In this document: positions 50,315 through 59,628 of the stretch, one piece after another
Position numbering within the stretch: the stretch's first letter is position 1
Layout of the letters: every line of letters begins with the position of its first letter
Source of the DNA: Flintibacter faecis
GTDB taxonomy: Bacteria > Bacillota > Clostridia > Oscillospirales > Oscillospiraceae
Direction: 5' to 3'
DNA: 64,000 nt
Assembly: GCF_014287875.1 (NCBI RefSeq)
Contig: NZ_JACOPN010000001.1
Location: forward strand, 372,001-436,000
Made by a program: the position numbers and the translations under genes
The notes under the pieces: model-generated
Databases searched by the model: none
Told to the model about the DNA's origin: nothing
Seen by the model: the letters and a program-made list of their open reading frames with translations, nothing else

Positions 50315-52057
50315 ATGAAACAACTGATGTTGGGCAACGCCGCCGTTGCCCGTGGGCTGTATGAGGCGGGATGCTGCGTGATCTCCAGCTATCCCGGCAC
50401 CCCCAGCACCGAGATCACCGAGGAGGCCGTGAAGTTCCCCGAAATCTACTGCGAGTGGGCCCCCAACGAGAAGGTGGCCATGGAGGTGGCCTTTGGTGCC
50501 AGCCTGGCGGGAAAGCGGTCCTTCTGCGGCATGAAGCATGTGGGCCTGAACGTGGCCGCCGATCCCCTGTTCACCATGTCCTACACCGGCGTGAACGGCG
50601 GCGTGGTCATCGGCGTGGCTGACGACGCGGGGATGCACTCCTCTCAGAACGAGCAGGACTCCCGCCACCACGCCATCGCCGCCAAGGTCCCCATGCTGGA
50701 GCCCTCTGACTCCGCCGAGGCCCTGGAGTTTGCCAAGCTGGCCTACGACCTGTCTGAGCAGTTCGACACCCCGGTGCTGCTGAAGATGTGTACCCGGGTG
50801 TCCCACTCCCAGTCCCTGGTGGAGCTGGGAGTGCGGGAAGAGCGGCCCTGCATCCCCTATGAGAAGAACCTCGCCAAATATGTCATGATGCCGGGCAACG
50901 CCATCCGCCGCCACCCCTTTGTGGAGGAGCGCACCCGCAAGCTGCAGGAGTGGGCGGAGACCGCCCCCATCAACCGGGTGGAGATGGGCGGCACCAAGAT
51001 GGGCATCATCACCTCCTCCACCTCCTATCAGTATGTGAAGGAGGTCTTTGGCGACTCCGTCTCCGTGCTGAAGCTGGGCATGGCCAACCCCCTGCCCGTC
51101 AAGCTCCTCCGGGACTTCGCCGCAAAGGTGGATCAACTGGTGGTGGTGGAGGAGCTGGACCCCATCATTGAGAACCACTGCCGTGCCCTGGGGCTGGAGG
51201 TGTCCGGCAAGGACGTGCTGCCCATGGAGGGCGAGTTCTCCCAGAACCTGATCGCCGCCAGACTGGGCGGGCAGGTACATACCGGCGCAGGCCTGGACGA
51301 GGTCATCCCCAACCGTCCCCCCGTCATGTGCGCCGGCTGTCCCCACCGGGGCCTGTTCTACACCCTGAGCAAGAATCAGTGTACCGTTCTGGGCGACATC
51401 GGCTGCTATACCCTGGGCGCAGTGGCCCCCCTGGCCGCCATGGATATGACCCTGTGCATGGGCGCTTCCATTTCCGCCATCCACGGCTTTAACAAGGCCC
51501 TGGGGGAGCAGAGCCAGGGCAAGACGGTGGCCGTCATCGGCGACTCCACCTTTATGCACTCCGGCATGACGGGCCTTGCCAACATCGCCTATAACCAGTC
51601 CAACTCCACCGTCATCATCCTGGACAACTCCATCACCGGCATGACCGGCCACCAGCAGAACCCCACCACCGGCTATAACATCAAGGGCGACCCCGCCGGG
51701 AAGATCGACCTGGAGGCCCTGTGCCGGGCCATGGGCTTCAACCGGGTTCGGGTGGTGGACCCCTATGACCTGAAGGCCTGCGACCAGGCCGTGAAGGAGG
51801 AGCTCTCCGCCGACGAGCCCTCGGTCATCATCTCCCGCCGCCCCTGCGCCCTGCTGAAATATGTCAAGCACAGCGCCCCCCTGGCGGTGGACACGGACAA
51901 GTGCGTGGGCTGCAAGAACTGCATGAAGATCGGCTGTCCCGCCATCTCCATTCGACAGGGCAAGGCCCACGTGGACAACACCCTGTGTGTGGGCTGCGGC
52001 GTGTGTGAGCAGCTGTGCGGCGTGAAAGCCTTCCACAGCACCAAAAAGGAGGGCTGA
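50315..52057 (+). CDS. iorA: Indolepyruvate:ferredoxin oxidoreductase, alpha subunit
   Basis: 580 residues. Pyrimidine-binding domain at the N-terminus (YPGTPSTEITEEA), transketolase-like middle, TPP-binding C-terminal domain (GDSTFMHSGMTGLANIAYN, NSITGMTGHQQNP) and two [4Fe-4S] motifs at the end (CVGCKNCMKIGCP; CVGCGVCEQLC). Oxidatively decarboxylates aryl-pyruvates from Trp, Tyr and Phe to aryl-acetyl-CoA with reduction of ferredoxin. AGGGAG precedes the ATG; 3 bp gap to iorB. Confidence 0.96.
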   Translation: MKQLMLGNAAVARGLYEAGCCVISSYPGTPSTEITEEAVKFPEIYCEWAPNEKVAMEVAFGASLAGKRSFCGMKHVGLNVAADPLFTMSYTGVNGGVVIGVADDAGMHSSQNEQDSRHHAIAAKVPMLEPSDSAEALEFAKLAYDLSEQFDTPVLLKMCTRVSHSQSLVELGVREERPCIPYEKNLAKYVMMPGNAIRRHPFVEERTRKLQEWAETAPINRVEMGGTKMGIITSSTSYQYVKEVFGDSVSVLKLGMANPLPVKLLRDFAAKVDQLVVVEELDPIIENHCRALGLEVSGKDVLPMEGEFSQNLIAARLGGQVHTGAGLDEVIPNRPPVMCAGCPHRGLFYTLSKNQCTVLGDIGCYTLGAVAPLAAMDMTLCMGASISAIHGFNKALGEQSQGKTVAVIGDSTFMHSGMTGLANIAYNQSNSTVIILDNSITGMTGHQQNPTTGYNIKGDPAGKIDLEALCRAMGFNRVRVVDPYDLKACDQAVKEELSADEPSVIISRRPCALLKYVKHSAPLAVDTDKCVGCKNCMKIGCPAISIRQGKAHVDNTLCVGCGVCEQLCGVKAFHSTKKEG

Positions 52058-52060
52058 GCA

Positions 52061-52633
52061 ATGGAAACCAAGAATATTATGATCGTTGGCGTGGGCGGCC
52101 AGGGCAGCCTGCTGGCCAGCAAGCTGCTGGGCCACCTGCTGATGGAGCAGGGCTATGACGTGAAGGTGTCCGAGGTACACGGCATGTCCCAGCGGGGCGG
52201 CAGCGTGGTCACCTATGTGCGCTATGGCGACAAGGTGGCCTCCCCCATCATCGACAAGGGCGAGGCGGACTTTATCGTCTCCTTCGAGCTGCTGGAGGCC
52301 GCCCGCTGGCTGGGCTTCCTCAAGCCCGACGGGCAGATCGTCACCTCCACCCAGCAGATCGACCCCATGCCCGTCATCACCGGCGCGGCGGCATACCCCC
52401 AGGACCTGGTGGCCAAGATGAAGGCCACCGGGGCCAAGGTGGACGCCCTGGACTGTCTGGCCCTGGCCGAGCAGGCCGGTTCCGCCAAGGCGGTGAACAT
52501 CGTGCTGATGGGCCGCCTGTCCCACTATTTCGACCTGCCCGAGGAGGCCTGGCAGAAGTCTTTGGAGGCCATGGTCCCCGCCAAATTCCTGGAGCTGAAC
52601 AAGAAGGCCTTCCAGCTGGGCAAGAACGCCTGA
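52061..52633 (+). CDS. iorB: Indolepyruvate:ferredoxin oxidoreductase, beta subunit
   Basis: 190 residues of the gamma-type POR domain: GVGGQGSLLASKLLGHLL and VSEVHGMSQRGGSVVTYVRYG are the family signatures. Forms the active complex with IorA. Its stop overlaps the crcB start (TGATG). Confidence 0.96.
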   Translation: METKNIMIVGVGGQGSLLASKLLGHLLMEQGYDVKVSEVHGMSQRGGSVVTYVRYGDKVASPIIDKGEADFIVSFELLEAARWLGFLKPDGQIVTSTQQIDPMPVITGAAAYPQDLVAKMKATGAKVDALDCLALAEQAGSAKAVNIVLMGRLSHYFDLPEEAWQKSLEAMVPAKFLELNKKAFQLGKNA

Positions 52634-52995
52634 TGAACGCCCTGCTTGTGGGGTTGGGCGGCGCAGTGGGGGCGGTGGGCCGCTATGGTCTTAGTCTGCT
52701 GCCCTGCCGCAGCGCATTTCCTCTGCTCACCCTGCTGACCAATTTGATCGGAGCCGTCCTCATCGGCTTTGTGGCCGGACTGGCGGGCCGGGAGCGCCTC
52801 TCCTCCGGCTGGACCCTGTTCTGGAAGACCGGCGTGTGCGGCGGCTTTACCACTTTTTCTACCTTTTCCCTGGAGAGCGTGACCCTGCTGCAGCGGGGCA
52901 GGACCGGACTGGCCCTGGCCTATATGGCACTGAGCGCCGGACTGTGTCTAGCGGGGGTGCTGGCCGGACAGTGGCTCAGCCGCCGGGGCGTATAA
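52633..52995 (+). CDS. crcB: Fluoride channel CrcB/Fluc
   Basis: 120 residues, four membrane segments, with GGAVGAVGRYGLS, TLLTNLIGAVLIGF and the GGFTTFSTFSLE signature that lines the ion path. Exports fluoride as a dual-topology dimer. Its ATG overlaps the iorB stop by one base, so it is translated with the oxidoreductase operon; no fluoride riboswitch is seen. The location is unusual for this gene. Confidence 0.92.
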   Translation: MNALLVGLGGAVGAVGRYGLSLLPCRSAFPLLTLLTNLIGAVLIGFVAGLAGRERLSSGWTLFWKTGVCGGFTTFSTFSLESVTLLQRGRTGLALAYMALSAGLCLAGVLAGQWLSRRGV

Positions 52996-53064
52996 GCCGC
53001 ATTGAGCCCTTCGGGGCGGCCCGGCTGCAAAACAGAACGCACAAGCGAAGAAAGGATGATACCC

Positions 53065-54366
53065 ATGGAGAGATATTTCCAGCCCGAGATCGAGTGCGCC
53101 TCTCGGGAACAGCTCAAAGCCTGGCAGGACGAGCGTCTGGTCAAGCAGGTGCGCCATGTGTGGGACAATGTCCCGTCCTACCGCAAGAAGATGGAGGAAA
53201 AGGGCGTGACTCCCGAGGACATCCAGTCCTCCGCCGACCTGTATAAGCTGCCCTTCACCTCCAAGGCCGACCTGCGGGACAACTATCCCGACGGACTGGT
53301 GGCGGTGCCCCGCTCCAAATGCGTGCGTGTCCACGCCACCTCCGGCACCACCGGAAAGCGGGTCATGGCCTTTTACACCCAGCACGACATCGACCTGTGG
53401 ACCGACTGCTGCGCCCGTGCCATCACCGCCGTGGGCGGCAGCGAGGAGGACGTGTGTCAGATCGCCTATGGCTACGGGATGTTCACCGGCGGCATCGGCC
53501 TGGACCAGGGGTCCAGGCGGGTGGGCTGCCTCACCGTGCCCATCTCCTCGGGCAACACCGACCGTCAGATCCAGTTCATCCGTGACCTGGGGACCACCAT
53601 CCTGTGCTGCACCCCCTCCTACGCCGCCTATCTGGGCGAGAGTATGCACGAGATGGGCATGACCCCCGACCAGATCCCCCTGAAGGCGGGCATCTTCGGT
53701 GCGGAGGCGTGGAGCGAGGAGATGCGCCAGGACATCCAGAATACGATGGGCATCAAGGCCTATGACATCTACGGACTCACCGAGCTGTCCGGTCCCGGCG
53801 TGGCCTTTGAGTGCTCCGCTCAGAGCGGGATGCACATCAACGAGGACCACTTCATCGCCGAGATCATCGACCCCGATACCGGCGAGGTGCTGCCCGAGGG
53901 GAGCAAGGGCGAGCTGGTGTTCACCTCCATCGACAAGGAGGCCTTCCCCCTGCTGCGCTACCGCACCCGGGATATCTGCATCCTCAAGCGGGAGAAGTGC
54001 TCCTGCGGCCGCACCCTGGTGAAGATGTGCAAGCCCATGGGCCGCTCTGATGATATGCTCATCATCCGGGGCGTGAACGTGTTCCCCTCTCAGATCGAGA
54101 CGGTGCTGCTCAACCACGGCTACCCCGCAAACTATCAGATCATCGTGGGCCGGGTGAAATCCACTGACACCCTGGACGTGCATGTGGAGATGACCCCCGA
54201 GATGTTCACCGACAACGTGGGCGAGATCGAGCGCCGCCAGAAGCAGCTGGTGGACGGCCTGCGCGCCATGCTGGGCCTGGCCGCCAAGGTCACTCTGGTG
54301 GCCCCCAAGTCCATCGTCCGCAGCGAGGGCAAGGCGGTGCGTGTCATCGACAACCGTAAGATTTAA
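53065..54366 (+). CDS. paaK: Phenylacetate-CoA ligase family enzyme
   Basis: 433 residues of the PaaK adenylate-forming family: P-loop ATSGTTGKRVMAFYT, AEAWSEEMR, DIYGLTELSGPGVAFEC and the C-terminal RSDDMLIIRGVNVFPSQIE. Interconverts aryl-acetates and their CoA esters; next to iorAB it should conserve the thioester energy as ATP or activate the acid. AAAGGATGATACCC precedes the ATG at 53065. Confidence 0.93.
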   Translation: MERYFQPEIECASREQLKAWQDERLVKQVRHVWDNVPSYRKKMEEKGVTPEDIQSSADLYKLPFTSKADLRDNYPDGLVAVPRSKCVRVHATSGTTGKRVMAFYTQHDIDLWTDCCARAITAVGGSEEDVCQIAYGYGMFTGGIGLDQGSRRVGCLTVPISSGNTDRQIQFIRDLGTTILCCTPSYAAYLGESMHEMGMTPDQIPLKAGIFGAEAWSEEMRQDIQNTMGIKAYDIYGLTELSGPGVAFECSAQSGMHINEDHFIAEIIDPDTGEVLPEGSKGELVFTSIDKEAFPLLRYRTRDICILKREKCSCGRTLVKMCKPMGRSDDMLIIRGVNVFPSQIETVLLNHGYPANYQIIVGRVKSTDTLDVHVEMTPEMFTDNVGEIERRQKQLVDGLRAMLGLAAKVTLVAPKSIVRSEGKAVRVIDNRKI

Positions 54367-54384
54367 AACGAGGAGGAGATCAGG

Positions 54385-54819
54385 ATGAGCATCAAACAGA
54401 TTTCTGTCTTTGTGGAGAATAAGCCCGGTGCCTTGAGCGCCATGACCCAGGTGCTGGCCGAACAGGGCGTGGATATGCGGGCCCTGTCTCTGGCCGAGAC
54501 CAAGGATTTCGGCATCGTCCGAATCATCGTGGACAAGGTGTACGAGGCCACCACCGCACTGAAGGACGCGGGCTATGTCCACTCCGTCACCCCCGTGGTG
54601 GGGGCCGCCATCCCCGATACCCCCGGCGGTCTGGACCAGGTGCTGCGGGTCCTGTCCGGGGCCGGGGTGAACGTGGAATACATGTACGCCTTTTTGGGCG
54701 GCAAGGACGTGGACCACGCCTATATGATCTTCCGGGTGGAGGACCCCGCCTCCGCCGAGTCCGCTCTGCACAAACACGGGATCCGTGTGGTGGACCAGGA
54801 CGAGATGGACGGGCTGTAA
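54385..54819 (+). CDS. Tandem ACT-domain protein
   Basis: 144 residues, two ACT domains (about 1-70 and 72-140; SVFVENKPGALSAMTQVLAEQGVDMRALSLA). Such proteins bind amino acids and are regularly found after paaK-iorAB in anaerobes, probably as an aromatic amino acid sensor. GAGGAGGAGATCAGG precedes the ATG; 18 bp after paaK. Confidence 0.92.
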   Translation: MSIKQISVFVENKPGALSAMTQVLAEQGVDMRALSLAETKDFGIVRIIVDKVYEATTALKDAGYVHSVTPVVGAAIPDTPGGLDQVLRVLSGAGVNVEYMYAFLGGKDVDHAYMIFRVEDPASAESALHKHGIRVVDQDEMDGL

Positions 54820-54842
54820 GCCGACTCTCAAGCCAGATTCGC

Positions 54843-54884
54843 AAAAAATATCCACAGGGCCGGCCGGTCCTGTGGATATTTTTT
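54843..54884. terminator. Bidirectional terminator
   Basis: 16-bp stem AAAAAATATCCACAGG / CCTGTGGATATTTTTT between the ior operon and ribH. Confidence 0.94.
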
Positions 54885-54898
54885 ATCTTTTGCTGTTA

Positions 54899-55369
54899 TC
54901 AGGCGTCGATCTCCCGGATCAGGTTCACCATCTCCACGGCACCCAGGGCGCAGTCATAGCCCTTGTTGCCCGCCTTGGTCCCGGCGCGCTCGATGGCCTG
55001 CTCGATATTCTCGGTGGTCAGCACGCCGAACATCACGGGTACTCCCGTCTCCAGAGAGACGGAGGCCACGCCCTTGGACACCTCGCTGCACACATAGTCA
55101 TAGTGGCTGGTGCTGCCCCGGATCACCGCGCCCAGGCAGATCACGGCATCATACTTGCCGCTGCGGGCCATTTTGGCGGCGATGACGGGGATCTCAAAGG
55201 CCCCGGGCACCCAAGCCACATGGATGTCCTCCTCCCGCACCTCGTGGCGCAGCAGGCCGTCCATGGCCCCGGACAGCAGCTTACTGGTGATGAACTCGTT
55301 GAACCGGGCGGCCACAATGCCCACCTTCATGCCGTGGGCGACTAACTTTCCTTCAAATGTCTTTGTCAT
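54899..55369 (-). CDS. ribH: 6,7-dimethyl-8-ribityllumazine synthase
   Basis: 156 residues: [64 protein letters not shown] and the C-terminal [14 protein letters not shown]. Condenses the RibA and RibB products to lumazine. The ATG at 55369 has GGAAGATCGAT before it. Last gene of the rib operon, separated from ribBA by a repeat cluster. Confidence 0.97.
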   Translation of the reverse strand: MTKTFEGKLVAHGMKVGIVAARFNEFITSKLLSGAMDGLLRHEVREEDIHVAWVPGAFEIPVIAAKMARSGKYDAVICLGAVIRGSTSHYDYVCSEVSKGVASVSLETGVPVMFGVLTTENIEQAIERAGTKAGNKGYDCALGAVEMVNLIREIDA

Positions 55370-55400
55370 ATCGATCTTCCTCTCCAGATTTTTCTTTTCT

Positions 55401-55594
55401 GTAGGGGCGGATGTCCTCATCCGCCCGGCGTTGATACATTCGGTTATGCGGGCGGATGATATCCGCCCCTACTGTTACTGTTTTCTATCTTTCAATTTGT
55501 CATTGCGAGGAACCCCAAAGGGGTGACGCGGCAATCCGCTCTCTGCGCCAACGTGGGGACGGATTGCCACGTCGCTTCGCTCCTCGCAATGACA
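55401..55594. repeat. Two palindromic repeat pairs inside the rib operon
   Basis: GTAGGGGCGGAT...CATCCGCCC (55401-55427) faces GGGCGGAT...ATCCGCCCCTAC (55449-55472). A reverse 2835-family unit (55498-55538) faces a forward unit (55558-55594). Each pair can fold into a long hairpin in the ribBA-ribH messenger. Confidence 0.85.
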
Positions 55595-55602
55595 GCGTAG
55601 GA

Positions 55603-56802
55603 TCAATAATTCACCAGATGGCCCATCCGCTTCTGCTTGGTGCGCAGATAGAACAGGTCGTGGGTGTTGGCGTCCATCTGGATGGGCACCCGGCTGTTGA
55701 TGTGCATGCCGAACTCAGCCAGCTGATACAGCTTGTCCGGGTTGTTGGTCAAAAGGCGCATGCTCTTCACCCCCAGGTCCCGCAGGATCTGGGCCCCGAT
55801 ATAATACTCCCGCTGGTCGGCGGCAAAGCCCAGGGCCAGGTTGGCCTCCAGGGTGTCCATCCCCTGCTCCTGCAGGGCATAGGCCTTCAGCTTGTTGATC
55901 AGGCCGATGCCCCGGCCCTCCTGGCGCATATACAGCAGGATGCCCCGGCCCTCTTTCTCGATCTGGCTCATGGCGGCGGCCAGCTGCTGGCCGCAGTCGC
56001 AGCGCAGGGAGCCGAAGGTGTCGCCGGTGAGACACTCGGAATGGACCCGGCACAGCACGTCCTCTCCGTCGCCGATGTCCCCCTTCACCAGGGCCACATG
56101 ATGCTCGCCGTTCAGGCGGTTCACATAGCCATAGGCGGTAAAGTCCCCGTACTTGGTGGGCATGTGGACGGCGGCCTCCTGGTCCACCAGTTTCTCGTGG
56201 CACTTGCGATATTCCTGCAGGTCCTTGATGGTGATAAAGGTCAGGCCAAAGCGCTTTGCCAGCTCCATCAGCTCGGGGGTGCGCATCATGGTGCCGTCCT
56301 CCCGCATGATCTCGCAGCACAGTCCGCAGGCCTTCAGCCCCGCCAGACGACACAGGTCCACGGTGGCCTCGGTGTGGCCCTCCCGCTCCAGCACGCCGTT
56401 GGGCTTGGCCAGCAAGGGGAACATGTGCCCGGGGCGGCGGAAGTCCGACGGCTTGGCATCCTCGGCCACACAGGCCATGGCGGTCACGGACCGCTCGGCG
56501 GCGGAGATGCCGGTGGTGGTGTTGGCGGCGTCGATGGACACGGTAAAGGCCGTCTCGTGGTTGTCCGTGTTTTTGGAGACCATCTGGGGGATCTGCAGCT
56601 TCTCCACAAACTCCGCAGACATGGGCATACAGATCAGGCCCTTGCCGTGGGTGGCCATAAAGTTGATATTTTCCGTGGTGGCAAACTGGGCCGCACAGAT
56701 AAAGTCGCCCTCGTTCTCCCGGTCCGGGTCGTCGGTGACCAGAATGATCTTGCCCGCCCGCAGGTCGGCCAGGGCCTCCTCCACTGTGTTGAACTGACTC
56801 AT
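55603..56802 (-). CDS. ribBA: Bifunctional DHBP synthase / GTP cyclohydrolase II
   Basis: 399 residues: N-terminal RibB ([31 protein letters not shown] [22 protein letters not shown]) and C-terminal RibA (about 205-399; [21 protein letters not shown] with zinc Cys residues, [19 protein letters not shown]). Makes the two precursors of lumazine. GGAGGATTTGAATT precedes the ATG. Confidence 0.97.
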   Translation of the reverse strand: MSQFNTVEEALADLRAGKIILVTDDPDRENEGDFICAAQFATTENINFMATHGKGLICMPMSAEFVEKLQIPQMVSKNTDNHETAFTVSIDAANTTTGISAAERSVTAMACVAEDAKPSDFRRPGHMFPLLAKPNGVLEREGHTEATVDLCRLAGLKACGLCCEIMREDGTMMRTPELMELAKRFGLTFITIKDLQEYRKCHEKLVDQEAAVHMPTKYGDFTAYGYVNRLNGEHHVALVKGDIGDGEDVLCRVHSECLTGDTFGSLRCDCGQQLAAAMSQIEKEGRGILLYMRQEGRGIGLINKLKAYALQEQGMDTLEANLALGFAADQREYYIGAQILRDLGVKSMRLLTNNPDKLYQLAEFGMHINSRVPIQMDANTHDLFYLRTKQKRMGHLVNY

Positions 56803-56865
56803 AATTCAAATCCTCCGATTCTCCTCGCCGTCCCCATGAAAGGGGGATGGCTGAGGGATTTTTGT

Positions 56866-57516
56866 TTAAAATCCGTGTTTCGACAGAAATTCCATGGTCA
56901 ATTTGCTCTCTTTGGTTTTGAGCTCCGGGGTGGGACGAAGCAGCCGCTCCACATATTTGCCAATGATATCGCTCTCCAGATTCACCCGGTCGCCTACCCG
57001 GCGCCGGCCCAGCAGGGTGACGGCGGCGGTGTGGGGGATGACGGAGACGGCGAACCGGTCCGGCTCCACCCGGGCCACCGTCAGGCTGATGCCGTCGATG
57101 GCGATGGAGCCCTTCTCCACCACATAGCGCAGCACCTGCTCCGGTGCCGTTATGGTAAACCAAATGGCGTTGTCGTCCTGTTCGATGGCGGTGATGGTGC
57201 CCACGCCGTCCACATGCCCGGCCACGATGTGCCCGCCGAAGCGGCCGTCTGCCGCCATGGCCCGCTCCAGATTCACCGGGCTGCCCGGGCCCAGCCCCGC
57301 CAGAGAGGAGCGGTCCAGGGTCTCGTGCATCACGTCGGCGGTGAAGCCGTGACCGGTGAGGCTGGTGGCTGTCAGGCACACCCCGTTTACCGCCACGCTG
57401 TCGCCGATCTTCAAATCGCTTAAAATTGCCTCCGCCCGGATGGCAAGTATGGCGGAGACCCGGCCCCGGGTCACCCGCTCTACGGTGCCCAGTTCCTCAA
57501 TGATGCCGGTAAACAT
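56866..57516 (-). CDS. ribE: Riboflavin synthase, alpha subunit
   Basis: 216 residues in two lumazine-binding repeats (MFTGIIEELGTV..., GHIVAGHVDGVGTI...); SVAVNGVCLTATS and IAIDGISLTVARV mark the two halves. Its ATG lies 20 bases inside the 3' end of ribD, so translation is coupled. Confidence 0.97.
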   Translation of the reverse strand: MFTGIIEELGTVERVTRGRVSAILAIRAEAILSDLKIGDSVAVNGVCLTATSLTGHGFTADVMHETLDRSSLAGLGPGSPVNLERAMAADGRFGGHIVAGHVDGVGTITAIEQDDNAIWFTITAPEQVLRYVVEKGSIAIDGISLTVARVEPDRFAVSVIPHTAAVTLLGRRRVGDRVNLESDIIGKYVERLLRPTPELKTKESKLTMEFLSKHGF

Positions 57517-58609
57517 CCCGGTCCACCTCGCTCTCCAGCAAAAAGTCCGCCCCGATCTGGGTGATCACAGTGTTTTTCAAAGGGAAGGCCGCCGCAGGGG
57601 CGTCCACGCCCCGGCCCTCCACCGGGGTCTTGGCCGTCCGCCCGCCAAAGAGCTTGGGGGCCACATAGGCCATCACGGCATCCACCACCCCCTGGTCCAG
57701 AGCCGACCAGTTCAGGGTGCCTCCCCCCTCCAGCAGGACGGAGTCGATCTCCTGCTTCCCCAGGCAGTCCATCAGGGCGTTTAAGTCTACATGTCCGTCC
57801 CGCTCCGGCAGCACCAGCATTCGGCAGCCCGCCCGCTCATAGGGGGCCAGGCGCTCCGGGTCGGCGCAGCAGGTGGCGATCCAGGTGGGGGTCTGCCCGG
57901 CGGTGGTCACCACCTGGGCGGTGAGGGGGGTGCGCAGATGGGTGTCACAGACCACCCGGATGGGGTCACGCCCTCCCGGCAGACGGCAGGTGAGCCTGGG
58001 GTCGTCGGCGATCACCGTGCCCACCCCGGCCATGATCGCCCGGTGGCGGTGGCGCAGGGTCTGGACGTGCTGCCGGGCCTCCTCTCCGGTGACCCATTGG
58101 GAGGCTCCGGTGTGGGCGGCGATCTTCCCGTCCATCGTCATGGCGTACTTCATCACCACATAGGGCCGCCCGGTGCTGATATACTTGAGAAAGGCCCGGT
58201 TGAGCCGGTCGCACTGGGCCTGCAGCACATGCTCCTCCACCTGAACGCCGTGTTCCCGCAGCAGGCGGTTCCCCTTCCCGGCCACCAGGGGGTTGGGATC
58301 GGGGGACCCCACCACCACCCGGGCGATGCCCGCCTTTAAGATGGCTTCGGTGCAGGGGGGCTGGCGGCCCTGGTGGCAGCAGGGCTCCAGCGTGACGTAC
58401 AGCGTGGCTCCCGCCGGGTCGGCGGTACAGTTTTTCAGTGCGGCACGCTCAGCGTGGAGGTCGCCGCATCGGGCGTGATATCCCTGACCGATGATCTGAT
58501 CGTCCTTTACGATGACAGCCCCCACCATGGGGTTTGGGCTGGTCCATCCGGCCCCCTGTTCCGCCAGCTTTAGGGCCAGGGCCATATATCGCTTATCTGT
58601 TTCCGTCAT
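57497..58609 (-). CDS. ribD: Bifunctional riboflavin deaminase/reductase
   Basis: 370 residues: cytidine-deaminase-like domain with zinc motif HAERAALKN and PCCHQGRQPPCTEAI, and a RibD_C reductase domain from about 145 (YVVMKYAMTMDGKIA...SQWVTGEEARQHVQ). GGGAGCGCAGCAAGC precedes the ATG at 58609. The frame is open much farther upstream but that part is the FMN riboswitch. Confidence 0.97.
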   Translation of the reverse strand: MTETDKRYMALALKLAEQGAGWTSPNPMVGAVIVKDDQIIGQGYHARCGDLHAERAALKNCTADPAGATLYVTLEPCCHQGRQPPCTEAILKAGIARVVVGSPDPNPLVAGKGNRLLREHGVQVEEHVLQAQCDRLNRAFLKYISTGRPYVVMKYAMTMDGKIAAHTGASQWVTGEEARQHVQTLRHRHRAIMAGVGTVIADDPRLTCRLPGGRDPIRVVCDTHLRTPLTAQVVTTAGQTPTWIATCCADPERLAPYERAGCRMLVLPERDGHVDLNALMDCLGKQEIDSVLLEGGGTLNWSALDQGVVDAVMAYVAPKLFGGRTAKTPVEGRGVDAPAAAFPLKNTVITQIGADFLLESEVDRDVYRHH

Positions 58610-58707
58610 GCTTGCTGCGCTCCCTTCGGGGACGAAAAATGCCCCGGACCGATCAAGTCCAGGGCGGGGAACTGCCGACAAGCGCCCACGGTCCTCGCCG
58701 GGCGGCA

Positions 58708-58741
58708 ACAAAAAAGCTCTGGAATACAAATTCCAGAGCCA
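58708..58741 (-). terminator. Riboswitch-controlled terminator of the rib operon
   Basis: On the minus strand CTCTGGAAT-TTGT-ATTCCAGAG then CTTTTTTG, about 50 nt after the aptamer. Confidence 0.9.
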
Positions 58742-58787
58742 AGGTCGCCGAAACCGGGATAGACCGGGTCTATCCTGCCATACGAAA

Positions 58788-58892
58788 TCTTCTTTCATCC
58801 AGACTATACTGTCGGCTTCGGAATCTCACCGAATCATGCCTTACGGCTCGTGGGCTGTACCACCGGTGGGGAATTGCACCCCGCCCTGAAGA
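58788..58892 (-). ncRNA. FMN riboswitch (RFN element)
   Basis: The minus strand shows all conserved blocks: TCTTCAGGGCGGGGTG at the start, ATTCCCCACCGGTGG, AGCCCACGAGCC, GATTCGGTGAGATTCCGAAGC, GACAGTATAGTC and TGGATGAAAGAAGA at the end, which closes with the start as P1. FMN binding should favour the terminator at 58708-58741. Confidence 0.97.
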
Positions 58893-58916
58893 CTGATATT
58901 TTCTTTTTCTGCCGTC

Positions 58917-58945
58917 AGTATACACAGGGAGCTTGTCCCTGTCAA
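58917..58945 (-). promoter_or_regulatory. rib operon promoter
   Basis: Minus strand -35 TTGACA (58940-58945), 17-bp spacer, -10 TATACT (58917-58922), just before the aptamer. Confidence 0.85.
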
Positions 58946-59077
58946 GAGGGCTTTTCTTTCCTGTTTAGGATGCTGCCGTCAAATTTGGCCTATCCGTCCA
59001 ATATTTCTTCCTGAAATTTTTTCATTTTAGACGTTTTTCGACCCGTTGGACCGCTGAAAAAATTTTCGCAGAAAACC

Positions 59078-59106
59078 TTTTGCCCCATGGCCGGATATGA
59101 TATAAT
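59078..59106 (+). promoter_or_regulatory. lspA promoter
   Basis: -35 TTTTGC (59078-59083), 17-bp spacer, perfect -10 TATAAT (59101-59106). Confidence 0.6.
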
Positions 59107-59139
59107 CGGGTAAAGTTAAGATTTTGGAGGAACCTGCCC

Positions 59140-59628
59140 ATGCCCTATGCCCTGCTCGCCCTGGTCCTGGTGATCCTGGACCAGGTGGTGAAATATCTTG
59201 TCCTGACCTATATCCCCCTGGGTGGATATGTGCCCTTTTTGCCCCACATCGCCTGCCTGACCTATGTGCAGAACACCGGGGCCGCCTTCTCTATGTTCTC
59301 CCAGCACACCTGGATCTTGGCCCTCATCTCTCTGATCATGTCGGTGGTGCTGGCCGTTGCCCTGTGGAAAAATTTCTTTACCCACCCCTTGGGCAAGGTG
59401 ACCCTTGCGCTGCTGCTGGCCGGGGCGGTGGGCAATCTCATCGACCGGACCCTGCGGGGCTTTGTGGTGGACATGTTCCAGCTGCTGTTTATGAACTTTG
59501 CCGTGTTCAACGTGGCCGACATCTGCGTGGTGGCGGGCGGCATTGCCGCCGCGGCCTATTATCTGCTGCTGGCCGACAAGCTGGAGCACAAGGAGGTGCC
59601 CCATGGGACCGCAGACGCTGATCGCTGA
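59140..59628 (+). CDS. lspA: Lipoprotein signal peptidase
   Basis: 162 residues, four membrane segments, catalytic Asp pair in NLIDRTLRGFVVDMF and FNVADICVVAGG, and VQNTGAAFSMF. Cleaves prolipoproteins such as the TctC and nuclease lipoproteins here. GGAGGAACCTGCCC precedes the ATG. Confidence 0.97.
   Translation: MPYALLALVLVILDQVVKYLVLTYIPLGGYVPFLPHIACLTYVQNTGAAFSMFSQHTWILALISLIMSVVLAVALWKNFFTHPLGKVTLALLLAGAVGNLIDRTLRGFVVDMFQLLFMNFAVFNVADICVVAGGIAAAAYYLLLADKLEHKEVPHGTADADR

Noticed and set aside
50309-52525. Open frame of 738 codons on the minus strand opposite iorA and iorB
   Set aside because: Gly/His/Leu-rich composition without any domain; it is the mirror of strongly biased codon use in iorAB, which carry clear motifs on the plus strand. 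Similar long mirrors lie opposite thrS (26122-27999), gdhA (19412-20821), ggt and the SLH gene.
58610-58798. N-terminal extension of ribD by 63 residues
   Set aside because: That stretch is the FMN riboswitch tail and its terminator; the ribosome site and family start fit 58609.
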